Shown piece by piece: positions 52,007-59,603 of a stretch of 64,000 nt of DNA. The first letter of the stretch is position 1. Every line of letters begins with the position of its first letter. The DNA lies in assembly GCA_036261615.1 (NCBI GenBank), contig DATAKK010000013.1, forward strand, positions 1 through 64,000, given 5' to 3'. Source of the DNA: JAJYQH01 sp036261615. GTDB taxonomy: Bacteria > Actinomycetota > Actinomycetes > Propionibacteriales > Propionibacteriaceae. The notes under the pieces were generated by a model. The model saw only the letters and a program-made list of their open reading frames with translations, searched no databases and was not told the DNA's origin. The position numbers and the translations under genes are program-made.

Positions 52007-52684
52007 TCAGCCCTCCCAGTCGACGTGGATGCCGAGGGCCCCGGCCAGCTGGTCGGTGAGCGCCAACAGGTCGGTGGGGGCGATCGTCGCCCCCGCGAGT
52101 CCACCCACGCCCCGCAGTCCGTCGAGCCGGCAGCCCGCGATCCGCACCCGCTGGCAGTGCGCCTGGCTGAACTCGACGGTGCTGAGGTCGCACCCCTCGA
52201 AGCTCACATCACGCAGCTGGGCCTCGATGAGGTCGGCGCCGGTGAGCGTGCATCCTTGGAACCGCACCCGGGTGAACTGGGCGAAGCGCAGGTTGGCGAA
52301 GTCGAGGACGCTGCCGGTGATGACGGCGTCCTCGACGATGCAGCCGGCGAGCACGACGCCGGTGAGCCGGCAGCGGTCGAGGCGCGCCCGCCGCCACAAC
52401 GACTCGACGAAGCGGGAGTTGGCAAGGTCGACCCCCTCGAGCGCCACGTCGACGAGCGAGGAGCGGTGCCAGTCGGTGTCGGCGAGGCTGCCGCCGGTGA
52501 ACCTGCTGCCGCTGATCTCCGCGAACTCGGCCGTCTCGCCGGGGAGGGCGATGTCGGAGACGACGGCGTCCTCGATCATGAGGTCGCCGGCGAACTCCTC
52601 GGGGCCGATGGTCCGGGGCCGGAGGGCCTCTCCCAGACGCAGGTCGTGCGGGGGCTTCGGATCGTTCTTCCGCACCGCGACCAT
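52007..52684 (-). CDS. Pentapeptide-repeat protein
   Basis: A 225-residue right-handed quadrilateral beta-helix protein. Residues about 45-190 show the A(D/N)LxX five-residue pattern (VDLANSRF, ARLDRCRLTGVVLAG, DFANLRFAQFTRVRFQG, ADLIEAQLRDVSFEG). Such proteins often mimic DNA or bind gyrase, but many have no known role. The ATG is six bases after TAGAGT, a leaderless start. It is divergent from the sulfur operon. Confidence 0.87.
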   Translation of the reverse strand: MVAVRKNDPKPPHDLRLGEALRPRTIGPEEFAGDLMIEDAVVSDIALPGETAEFAEISGSRFTGGSLADTDWHRSSLVDVALEGVDLANSRFVESLWRRARLDRCRLTGVVLAGCIVEDAVITGSVLDFANLRFAQFTRVRFQGCTLTGADLIEAQLRDVSFEGCDLSTVEFSQAHCQRVRIAGCRLDGLRGVGGLAGATIAPTDLLALTDQLAGALGIHVDWEG

Positions 52685-52760
52685 GCTGCGACTCTAGTGC
52701 CGGGACCCGGCGTCCCGACGTGCGGGGGCCCGGCCTATTCGACCCCCCACCTGCGAGGCC

Positions 52761-52777
52761 ATACCCCGTCGGGTTAC
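52761..52777. promoter_or_regulatory. CsoR/CstR-type operator candidate before the sulfur operon
   Basis: ATACCCC-GTC-GGGTTAC is an imperfect inverted repeat close to the ATACCCC-N-GGGGTAT sites of CsoR-family repressors; the CstR branch of that family senses persulfides. It ends nine bases before the SQR-like gene start. Confidence 0.45.
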
Positions 52778-52785
52778 CGTTTTTT

Positions 52786-54039
52786 ATGGCAACGCTGCTG
52801 ATTCTGGGAGCCGGAACCGCCGGCACCATGCTGGCCAACAAGCTCCGCAGGGAGCTCTCCGACGACTGGTCGATCACCGTCGTCGACCAGGACAACCGGC
52901 ACGACTACCAGCCCGGATACCTGTTCATCTCGTTCGGCACCTACGCGCCCGGTCGCGTCACGAAGGAGCGCTGGGCCCAGTTGCACGAGGGCATCGAGAC
53001 GGTCGAGGGGCGTATCACCGGGGTCGACCCGGACGCCCGCACCGTCTCCCTCGCCGACGGGCGGGTGCTCGGCTACGACTGGCTGGTCATCGCGACCGGA
53101 ACCCGCATCCATCCCGAGATGATCGCCGGCCTCACCGACGAGCGCGTCTGGCACAAGTCGGCGTTCGACTTCTACACGAAGAGCGGATCGATCGCGCTGC
53201 ACGACGCGCTCGAGAAGTTCCGGGGCGGACGCCTGCTCGTCCACATCGCCGAGATGCCGATCAAGTGCCCGGTCGCGCCGCTCGAGTTCGCATTCCTCGC
53301 CGACGACTACTTCCGCCGGCGCCGCATGCGGCACAAGGTCGACATCACCTACGTCACCCCGCTCGACGGCGCCTTCACCAAGCCCGTCTCGTCCAGGGCG
53401 CTCGGCAAGCTCATGGTCGACAAGAGCATCCGGCTGGCCACCGACTTCGACGTCGAGAGCGTCGACCCGGCGACCTCCGAGCTCACCAGCTTCGACGGAC
53501 GCCGGTTGCCCTTCGACCTGCTCGTGACCATCCCACCGCACACCGGTGCCGACTTCCTCGTGGGCAGCAAGCTGGCCGACGCCATGGGCTTCGTCGAGGT
53601 CGACAAGACCACCCTGCGATCGGTGCACTACGACAACGTCTTCGCCGTCGGCGACGCCACCAACGCGCCCACGTCCAAGGCCGGCGCGGTCGCGCACTTC
53701 GCGGCCGAGCAGCTGGCCGAGAACCTGGTGCAGGCCCTCGCGGGCCGGCCGATGACCCACGAGTTCGACGGGCACGCCAACTGCTTCATCGAGTCGGGGG
53801 CCGGCAAGGCCCTGCTCATCGACTTCAACTACGACACCGAGCCCCTGACCGGTGTCTTCCCGGCTCCGGTCGTCGGCCCGCTCCGGCTGCTGCGCGAGAG
53901 CCGCGTCAACCACCTGGGCAAGCTCGGCTTCGAGCAGATCTACTGGCGGATGATCCTGCCCGGTCGGCCGATCCCCGGGATCCCCGTGACCATGTCGATG
54001 GCCGGCAAGGTGCCGGCGGCCCAGACGAAGGACGAGTGA
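52786..54039 (+). CDS. Sulfide:quinone oxidoreductase-like flavoprotein
   Basis: A 417-residue FAD/NAD(P)-fold protein: LLILGAGTAGTMLANKL (residues 4-20), DWLVIATGTRIHP, and the FAD-binding FAVGDATNAPTSKAGAVAHFAAE near 287. C161 (in EMPIKCPVAPLEF) and C333 (in HANCFIESG) match the two SQR redox cysteines; the third SQR Cys is not evident. It likely oxidises sulfide to a persulfide or polysulfide and passes electrons to menaquinone. The ATG at 52786 follows a T-rich stretch. It leads the three-gene sulfur operon, one base before the TusE gene. Confidence 0.85.
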   Translation: MATLLILGAGTAGTMLANKLRRELSDDWSITVVDQDNRHDYQPGYLFISFGTYAPGRVTKERWAQLHEGIETVEGRITGVDPDARTVSLADGRVLGYDWLVIATGTRIHPEMIAGLTDERVWHKSAFDFYTKSGSIALHDALEKFRGGRLLVHIAEMPIKCPVAPLEFAFLADDYFRRRRMRHKVDITYVTPLDGAFTKPVSSRALGKLMVDKSIRLATDFDVESVDPATSELTSFDGRRLPFDLLVTIPPHTGADFLVGSKLADAMGFVEVDKTTLRSVHYDNVFAVGDATNAPTSKAGAVAHFAAEQLAENLVQALAGRPMTHEFDGHANCFIESGAGKALLIDFNYDTEPLTGVFPAPVVGPLRLLRESRVNHLGKLGFEQIYWRMILPGRPIPGIPVTMSMAGKVPAAQTKDE

Positions 54040-54040
54040 C

Positions 54041-54358
54041 ATGCCCACCAACACCATCGAGAACTACACGTTCCAGTGCAACGACGAGGGCTTCTTCACC
54101 GACCGGGACGACTGGAGCGAGCCGCTCGCGGAGATCCTCGCCGAACTCATCGGCATCGACCACCTCACCGAGGCGCACTGGAAGGCGCTGAGGTTCATGC
54201 GTGACGACCAGGCCCAGACCGGCGCGACGCCGACACTGCGGCGGATGCAGATGGCGGGCGGCTTCGACGTCAAGGAGTTGTTCCGGCTGTTCCCGGGCAA
54301 GCCGGCCAAGAAGATGAGCTACCTCGCGGGCCTGCCCAAGCCCGTCGGGTGCGTGTGA
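54041..54358 (+). CDS. tusE: TusE/DsrC-family sulfur carrier protein
   Basis: A 105-residue carrier with the family fold and the C-terminal arm ending PKPVGCV. The penultimate Cys104 is the sulfur-accepting residue. The second DsrC cysteine, normally eleven residues earlier, is a Ser here (position 93), so it is the TusE-like, single-Cys kind rather than a dissimilatory-sulfite-reductase partner. Sandwiched between the SQR-like and DsrE-like genes, it probably shuttles persulfide sulfur between them. Confidence 0.88.
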   Translation: MPTNTIENYTFQCNDEGFFTDRDDWSEPLAEILAELIGIDHLTEAHWKALRFMRDDQAQTGATPTLRRMQMAGGFDVKELFRLFPGKPAKKMSYLAGLPKPVGCV

Positions 54359-54372
54359 CAGGAGAAGACACG

Positions 54373-54993
54373 ATGCGTATCGCTCCGGAGGGATTCATCC
54401 TCCCCAACTTCGGCGCCCCGGGCGCCCGCCCGGCGTCCACCGGCACCGCGACCGAGGGCGGCCCTGAGAATGCCCCGGCTGGCTACACCGGCCCCCGCAA
54501 GCTGGCGATCATCTGCAGCAAGGGCAACCTCGACATGGCCTACCCCGGGCTGATCCTCGGCAACGCGGCGCTGGCCGAGGGGGTGGAGGTGCACCTCTTC
54601 TTCACCTTCTGGGGGCTCGACATGGTCAACCAGAAGACCAATGCCCACCTGAAGTTCACCATGATCGGCAACACCGCCATGCACATGAACGAACTCGGCA
54701 ACTACAAGCGCGGCGCCGAGCACTGGTCGATGCCGCAGCTCATGGGCCAGCTCCCCGGCATGACGAGGTTCGCCACCAGGATGCTCAAGGACCAGATGGA
54801 CGAACAGGACATCCCTCCCGTCCCCGAGTTCCTCGACCTCATGCACGCCGCGGGCGCGCACATGTACGCGTGCAAACTGAGCTTCGACATGGCGAAGATG
54901 ATCGAGGCCGACCTGCACCCCGGCGTCGAGGGCGTCATCAGCGCCGGCGACTTCATCGAGATCAGCGAGGGCGCGCAGATCATCTTCGTCTGA
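54373..54993 (+). CDS. DsrE-family sulfurtransferase-like protein
   Basis: A 206-residue DsrE/DsrF/DrsH-like protein. After a Gly/Pro/Thr-rich N-terminal extension (about 40 residues), the domain begins RKLAIICSKGNLDMAYPGLILGNAA with C48, and continues to AAGAHMYACKLSFDMAKM with C167, the usual reactive Cys of this family. I chose the ATG at 54373 with AGGAGA upstream, 14 bases after the TusE stop; a GTG at 54349 overlaps it. It is the last gene of the operon. It is likely a sulfur transfer protein next to the TusE carrier. Confidence 0.83.
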   Translation: MRIAPEGFILPNFGAPGARPASTGTATEGGPENAPAGYTGPRKLAIICSKGNLDMAYPGLILGNAALAEGVEVHLFFTFWGLDMVNQKTNAHLKFTMIGNTAMHMNELGNYKRGAEHWSMPQLMGQLPGMTRFATRMLKDQMDEQDIPPVPEFLDLMHAAGAHMYACKLSFDMAKMIEADLHPGVEGVISAGDFIEISEGAQIIFV

Positions 54994-55011
54994 CCGCTCG
55001 TCCCTCCGACC

Positions 55012-55048
55012 CCGGACGCCGGGCCCGCCCCGTGGGCCCGGCGTCCGG
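55012..55048. terminator. Bidirectional terminator containing GGACGCC/GGCGTCC
   Basis: CCGGACGCCGGGCCC (55012-55026) pairs perfectly with GGGCCCGGCGTCCGG (55034-55048) around seven bases. It lies between two convergent genes and carries the 7-mer once in each arm. Confidence 0.8.
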
Positions 55049-55052
55049 CGTC

Positions 55053-56042
55053 TCATCGGTCCGGGTCGGTCGTCGTCGCCAGCCAGCCGAGCGCCGAGGT
55101 GGCCCACCCGGCGAACTCCTCCGGGCCGACGCCGGCGAGCTGCCGCCGGTAGGTCTCGTAGCGCTGGGCGCCCGCGAGGCGCACGGCCGCGGGCACGAGC
55201 CCGCGCAGCTCGGCGACGGGGGCGAGATCGCTCCAGTGCTCGACGTACGCGTCGACCAACCGGTGCACGTCGGCGTCCGAGAGCCCGGCGCTGCGGGCGA
55301 CCCGCAGCGGGATGGCCAGGACGCCGAACGGGTGGGTCCACACGGCGTCGCCGAAGTCGAAGAAGCGGAATCCGTGCGGGCCGGAGGCGGCGCGGAAGCA
55401 GTTGGCCCCGTAGAGGTCGTTGTGTTCCACCGACAGCGGGATGGGGACGCCGGCGAGCGCGGCCGCCGCACCGCGGGCCCGGTCGATCCCGGCGAGCAGG
55501 ACGCCGGCGGCGTCCGGGGTGAGATGGAACGGGTGGTGGTCCGGCAGGGCCCGGCACGTCGCGACCTGCTCGGCGACGTAGCCGGGCACCCCGGACGCCG
55601 GGAACTCCGGGAGTCCCGCGGCGAGCAGCTCGCGGCCGTGCGCCTCGACCCGCCGCTGCAGTTCCGCGAACTCGCTCACCAGGCCGACGAGCGTGCCGAC
55701 CTCGGGGTCGCCCTCGGCGGACAGCACGGGGCCGGCGTCCCAGCTCGCCATCCGGGCGCCCGAAACGGCGGCCGGCGGCACGATCCGATCGCCGACGACG
55801 CCGGTGAGGACGAGGGTGACCGGCCCCTCGAAGGCCTGGCCGGGATGGTTCTCCTTGGCCCACAGCCGGCCCCTGGTCGTCTCGACGCTCACCAGCGCCG
55901 ACCAGAACGACACCCGGTGCAGCACCATCGGCGCGGTGGGCTCCGCGCCCGCGTCGCGGACGATCGAGCCCAGCCAGCCGGACATGTCGTCGGACCAGGC
56001 GGGCGAGCGCCATGCGGCAAGCACGTCGTGCGGATCGCTCAT
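55053..56042 (-). CDS. Aminoglycoside phosphotransferase-like kinase
   Basis: A 329-residue protein of the protein-kinase-like phosphotransferase family. The catalytic loop is VEHNDLYGANCF (HxDxxxxN) and the metal-binding motif is FFDFGDAVWTHP. The N-terminal lobe has RLWAKENHPGQAF. The target could be a small amine, sugar or other metabolite; resistance is not implied. The ATG at 56042 is close (36 bp) to the divergent acyl-CoA-ligase-like gene. It ends right next to the terminator at 55012. Confidence 0.85.
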   Translation of the reverse strand: MSDPHDVLAAWRSPAWSDDMSGWLGSIVRDAGAEPTAPMVLHRVSFWSALVSVETTRGRLWAKENHPGQAFEGPVTLVLTGVVGDRIVPPAAVSGARMASWDAGPVLSAEGDPEVGTLVGLVSEFAELQRRVEAHGRELLAAGLPEFPASGVPGYVAEQVATCRALPDHHPFHLTPDAAGVLLAGIDRARGAAAALAGVPIPLSVEHNDLYGANCFRAASGPHGFRFFDFGDAVWTHPFGVLAIPLRVARSAGLSDADVHRLVDAYVEHWSDLAPVAELRGLVPAAVRLAGAQRYETYRRQLAGVGPEEFAGWATSALGWLATTTDPDR

Positions 56043-56078
56043 CGGAGCACCATCGCACGTCTGGATACCATCGCGTGC

Positions 56079-57053
56079 GTGGATGCACCCGTCCGACCCG
56101 ACCTGGCGGCCGATCCCGTGGCCGCGGTGCTGGCAGCCCACGCGCGGGGCGAGCGGCTGGCCCTCCCGACGGCCGGGACGACCGGGGGCCGGGGGCGGCG
56201 GATCGTCCGGTCGACCGCCTCGTGGTGGTCGTCGTTCGACGCGTACGGCGACCTCAGCGGCGTGGGGCCGGGCGCCCGGCTGTGGGTGCCGGGGCCGATG
56301 CGGGCGACGATGAACCTGTTCGCCGCCGTGCACGCCGCGGCCGTCGGCGCTCGGCTGGTCGCCGACCCGGGTGACGCGACCCACGCCTGCCTCACCCCCG
56401 CCCAGCTCGCCCGGGAGGGCCACCGGCTCCGTCCCGGCACCCACGTGATCGTCGCCGGCGACCGGCTGCCCGCCCCGATCGCCGCGTCCGCCTCCGACAG
56501 CGGACTCCGGGTCGCCCACTACTACGGGGCGGCGGAGCTGTCGTTCGTCGCCGCCGGCTCCTCGGCCGACGACCTGCGTCCGTTCCCCGGCGTCGAGGTC
56601 GAGGTCCGCGGCGGCGTCATCTGGGTGCGATCGGCGTACCTGTGCGAGGGCTACGCGGACGCCGCCACCGGGCCGCTGCTCCGTGACGGGGAGTGGGCGA
56701 GCGTCGGCGACCTCGGCCGGGTGGACGCCGGCTCGCTCGTCGTCCTCGGGCGTCCCGGGCACGTCGTCACCGCCGGGGCGACCGTGTCGCTCGCCGAGGT
56801 CGAGGCCGCCCTGGGCGCGGCCGCGCACGCACCGTTCGCGGTGGTCGGCGTCCCGCACCCGACCCTCGGAGCGGTGCTGGCCGTCGTCGTGACCGACCCC
56901 GCGGACGAGGCCCGGCTTCGTGACGTCGCGCGGGCGCTGCCCGCCGCCCAGCGGCCCCGGCTCTGGTACCGGCGTCCGGTGCTGCCCCTCACCGCCGCCG
57001 GGAAGCTCGACCGGGTGGCGCTCGCCGAAAGCCTGGGGGGATCCCATGGGTGA
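56079..57053 (+). CDS. Short AMP-binding (acyl-CoA synthetase-like) protein
   Basis: A 324-residue adenylate-forming-enzyme-like protein. The phosphate loop reads TAGTTGGRGRRI, the A5-like region YYGAAELSFVA, A7/A8 DGEWASVGDLGRVDAG and RPGHVVTAGATVSLAEVEAAL, and the C-terminal catalytic-lysine region LPLTAAGKLDR. Canonical members have about 500 residues; much of the N-terminal domain before the phosphate loop is missing, as in MenE-like short forms. The GTG is seven bases after TACCAT, a leaderless start. It overlaps the thiolase by 8 bp, so CoA ligation and thiolysis may be linked. Confidence 0.8.
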   Translation: MDAPVRPDLAADPVAAVLAAHARGERLALPTAGTTGGRGRRIVRSTASWWSSFDAYGDLSGVGPGARLWVPGPMRATMNLFAAVHAAAVGARLVADPGDATHACLTPAQLAREGHRLRPGTHVIVAGDRLPAPIAASASDSGLRVAHYYGAAELSFVAAGSSADDLRPFPGVEVEVRGGVIWVRSAYLCEGYADAATGPLLRDGEWASVGDLGRVDAGSLVVLGRPGHVVTAGATVSLAEVEAALGAAAHAPFAVVGVPHPTLGAVLAVVVTDPADEARLRDVARALPAAQRPRLWYRRPVLPLTAAGKLDRVALAESLGGSHG

Positions 57054-58168
57054 CCGGGACGTCGTCATCGTCGAGGCGCTCCGGAGCCCGATCGGCACCG
57101 CCGGCCGGGGCCTCGCCGGGGTGGACGCCGCCGGCCTCGCCGCGCCCGTTCTCGCGGCCGTCGCGGAGCGGGTCGGACGCCGGCCGGCGGAGGTCGTCCT
57201 CGGCAACTGCATGGGTCCGGGCGGCGACGTCGCCCGGGTGGCCGCCCTGGCCGCCGGTCTGCCCGACGGGACGCCGGCCCTCACCGTCGACCGCCAGTGC
57301 GCCAGCGGGCTGGCGGCGATCGAGGTCGGCGTCCGGCTGGTCGCCAACGACCACTGGCCGGTGCTCGCCGGAGGCGTCGAGAGCCCGTCGACCGCGCCCT
57401 GGCGGTACTGGCCCCCGGCGCACCCGGACGCCGCCCCGCTGCGGTACGAGCGCGCCCCCTTCGCCCCCGACAAGGAGCGCGACCCCGACATGGGACTCGC
57501 CGCCGACCTACTGGCCGAGGAGCACGGCATCGGCCGGCGGCGGCAGGACGAGTACACGGCCAGGTCGCACCGCCTGGCCTGGGAGTCGGCCCGCAGCGGG
57601 GTTTTCGCCGATGAGCTCGTCCCGGTCGCTGGGCTCGATCACGACGAGCGGGTGCGCGCGGGCATGACGGCCGCCCGCCTGGCCCGGCTTCCCTCCGCCT
57701 TCCGGGCCGGTGGCACGGTGACCGCCGGCAACTCGTGCGGGATCAACGACGGGGCCGCGGTGGTGGCGCTCGCGCCCGGATCGGCCGGGATGCCGGGCCT
57801 GCGGGTGCTGGCGACCGCCTCCGCCGGGGTCGACCCGCGGCGTCCGGGGATCGCCGTCGTGCCCGCACTCCGGCTGGCCCTCGGGAGGGCCGGGCTCACG
57901 GCGTCCGATCTCGACGTCGTCGAGGTCAACGAGGCGTTCGCGGGGCAGGCGCTCGCCTGCTACGACGAGCTGGGGATCGACCCGGACCGGGTGTGCACCC
58001 AGGGCGGAGCCCTCGCGCTCGGGCACCCGTGGGGGGGCGAGCGGCGCGGTGCTCGTCGTCCGGCTGTTCAGCCAGCTGGTGCGGCAGGGAAGGGGCCGGT
58101 ACGGCGCCGCGGCGATCGCTGCCGGCGGCGGTCAGGGGACGGCCGTGGTGGTCGAGGTGAGCCGCTGA
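57046..58168 (+). pseudogene. Thiolase (acetyl-CoA acetyltransferase) with a frameshift near its 3' end
   Basis: Thiolase with the active Cys in TVDRQCASGLAAI, NEAFA, and the His in GALALGHPWG. The reading frame breaks after GHPWG at a run of seven G residues (58031-58037): deleting one base restores ASGAVLVVRLFSQLVRQG and the normal C terminus with CxG-like GGGQGT up to the TGA at 58166-58168 (373 residues). The gene is thus either a sequencing error or a real one-base insertion or slippage site. The last stretch contains the second active-site loop, so unshifted protein would be inactive. It is translationally coupled to the AMP-binding gene. Confidence 0.8.
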
Positions 58169-58184
58169 CCGTAGGGTGCAGGCC

Positions 58185-58934
58185 ATGCGCACCCTCACCC
58201 GCCTGCTGCCGGAGCCCGGGACGGAGACCCCCGCCGAGGCCTTCGCCTATGCGGCGCCCGTCGGCCCCGAGCCGCACGTCCGCGCCAACATGGTGTCGTC
58301 GATCGACGGCGCGGCGGCCATCGGCGGACGGGTCGGAGCCCTCACCGGGCCCGCCGACCAGGAACTGCTCAGGGTGCTGCGCTCGCTGTGCGACGTGCTC
58401 GTCGTCGGTGCCTCGACGGTTCGCGCTGAGGGGTACGGACCGGTGCGGGCGCTTCCCGAGCTGGCCGGACGCCGCGCGGAGCTCGGCCAGGCGCCCAACC
58501 CGCGGATCGCGATCCTCACCCGGGCCCTCGACCTCGACCTCGGCTCGTCGGTGTTCACCCGGGCCACCGAGCGCCCGATCGTGCTGACCACTGGCCTCGC
58601 GGCGGCCCACCGGGTCGCCGAGGCCCGACGGGTAGCCGACGTCCACGTGGTGGGCGACCGGTCGGTCGACCTGCCGCGTGCCGTCGCCCTGCTCGGCGAG
58701 CTGGGCCTGCCCCGCGTCCTGTCCGAGGGCGGCCCGCACCTGCTCGCGCAGCTGTTCGCCCACGACCTCGTCGACGAGCTCTGCCTGGCGGTCTCGCCGG
58801 TCGTGACGGCGGGGGAGGAGTTCCGGATCACCAACGGCCCGGCCCTGCCCGAGCCGCTGTCGATGCGCCTCGCGGCGCTGCACACGGCCGACGGGTTCCT
58901 GTTCACCCGCTACGTGCGCACGCCGGCGTCCTGA
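58185..58934 (+). CDS. RibD C-terminal/pyrimidine reductase family protein
   Basis: A 249-residue NADPH-dependent reductase of the dihydrofolate reductase-like RibD fold. Features are VRANMVSSIDGAAAI at the start of the domain, DVLVVGASTVRAEGY, and PRVLSEGGPHLLAQLFAHDLVDELCLAVSPVV. It may reduce a ribosylamino-pyrimidine in flavin or deazaflavin metabolism, or another substrate. The ATG is seven bases after TAGGGT, a leaderless start. No other riboflavin gene is visible in the window. Confidence 0.85.
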   Translation: MRTLTRLLPEPGTETPAEAFAYAAPVGPEPHVRANMVSSIDGAAAIGGRVGALTGPADQELLRVLRSLCDVLVVGASTVRAEGYGPVRALPELAGRRAELGQAPNPRIAILTRALDLDLGSSVFTRATERPIVLTTGLAAAHRVAEARRVADVHVVGDRSVDLPRAVALLGELGLPRVLSEGGPHLLAQLFAHDLVDELCLAVSPVVTAGEEFRITNGPALPEPLSMRLAALHTADGFLFTRYVRTPAS

Positions 58935-58961
58935 CGCCGTCGGACGGAGGCGTACGCCCGG

Positions 58962-59603
58962 TCAGTCGACGACGATGACGTAGAGCTGGCGGGGCCCGTG
59001 GACGCCCTCGACCCGGCTCAGTTCGATGTCGCTGGTCGCCGAGGGGCCGCTGATCCACGTGAGCGGACGCCGCGCCTCGATCGAGGGTCGCAGCCGGCTC
59101 ACCGCCTCGGGGACGCCGGACACCACCTGGTCGCTGCGCACCACGCACACGTGCCGGTCGGGCACGAGGGTGAGCGCGCGGCGTCCCTGGTCGGGCCCGT
59201 GGTCGAGCACGATGGTGCCGGTCTCGGCGATGCCGACCGCGGCCGCGGTGACGACGGCGTCCAGGCGGTTGAGGTCGTCGTTGCCGAGGGGTCCGGCGTC
59301 CTCGCTGACGAACCGTACGGCGGTGGCCTCGGCGAGCCATGCGGGGTCGAGCCCCACGGGGACGACGGCGGTGTCCGCCCCGGTCTCGGCGAGGCCGACG
59401 GCGATGGTTCGGGGCAGTTCGGACGCCGTGCACCGCACGACCGTCGCCCGGTAGTCCTCGACCCGCTCGACGAAGGTCTCGACGACCTCCCCTACGTCGA
59501 CCGGCCGGCCGTACTCCCACGGCACCTCGACGTCGGCCTCGGCGGGCGTGACGTCGCTCAGGGCGTCACGCACGCGGGCCAGGATCTCGTCACGCGCGCT
59601 CAT
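58962..59603 (-). CDS. lutC: LUD-domain protein LutC, L-lactate utilization
   Basis: A 213-residue LUD-domain protein, one of three LutABC components that oxidise L-lactate to pyruvate. Visible are VGIAETGTIVLDHGPDQGRRALTLVPDRHVCVV and the closing ISGPSATSDIELSRVEGVHGPRQLYVIVVD typical of LutC. The ATG at 59603 overlaps the lutB stop in ATGA. Gene order lutA-lutB-lutC matches the canonical operon. The divergent FCD regulator lies upstream of lutA. Confidence 0.92.
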   Translation of the reverse strand: MSARDEILARVRDALSDVTPAEADVEVPWEYGRPVDVGEVVETFVERVEDYRATVVRCTASELPRTIAVGLAETGADTAVVPVGLDPAWLAEATAVRFVSEDAGPLGNDDLNRLDAVVTAAAVGIAETGTIVLDHGPDQGRRALTLVPDRHVCVVRSDQVVSGVPEAVSRLRPSIEARRPLTWISGPSATSDIELSRVEGVHGPRQLYVIVVD

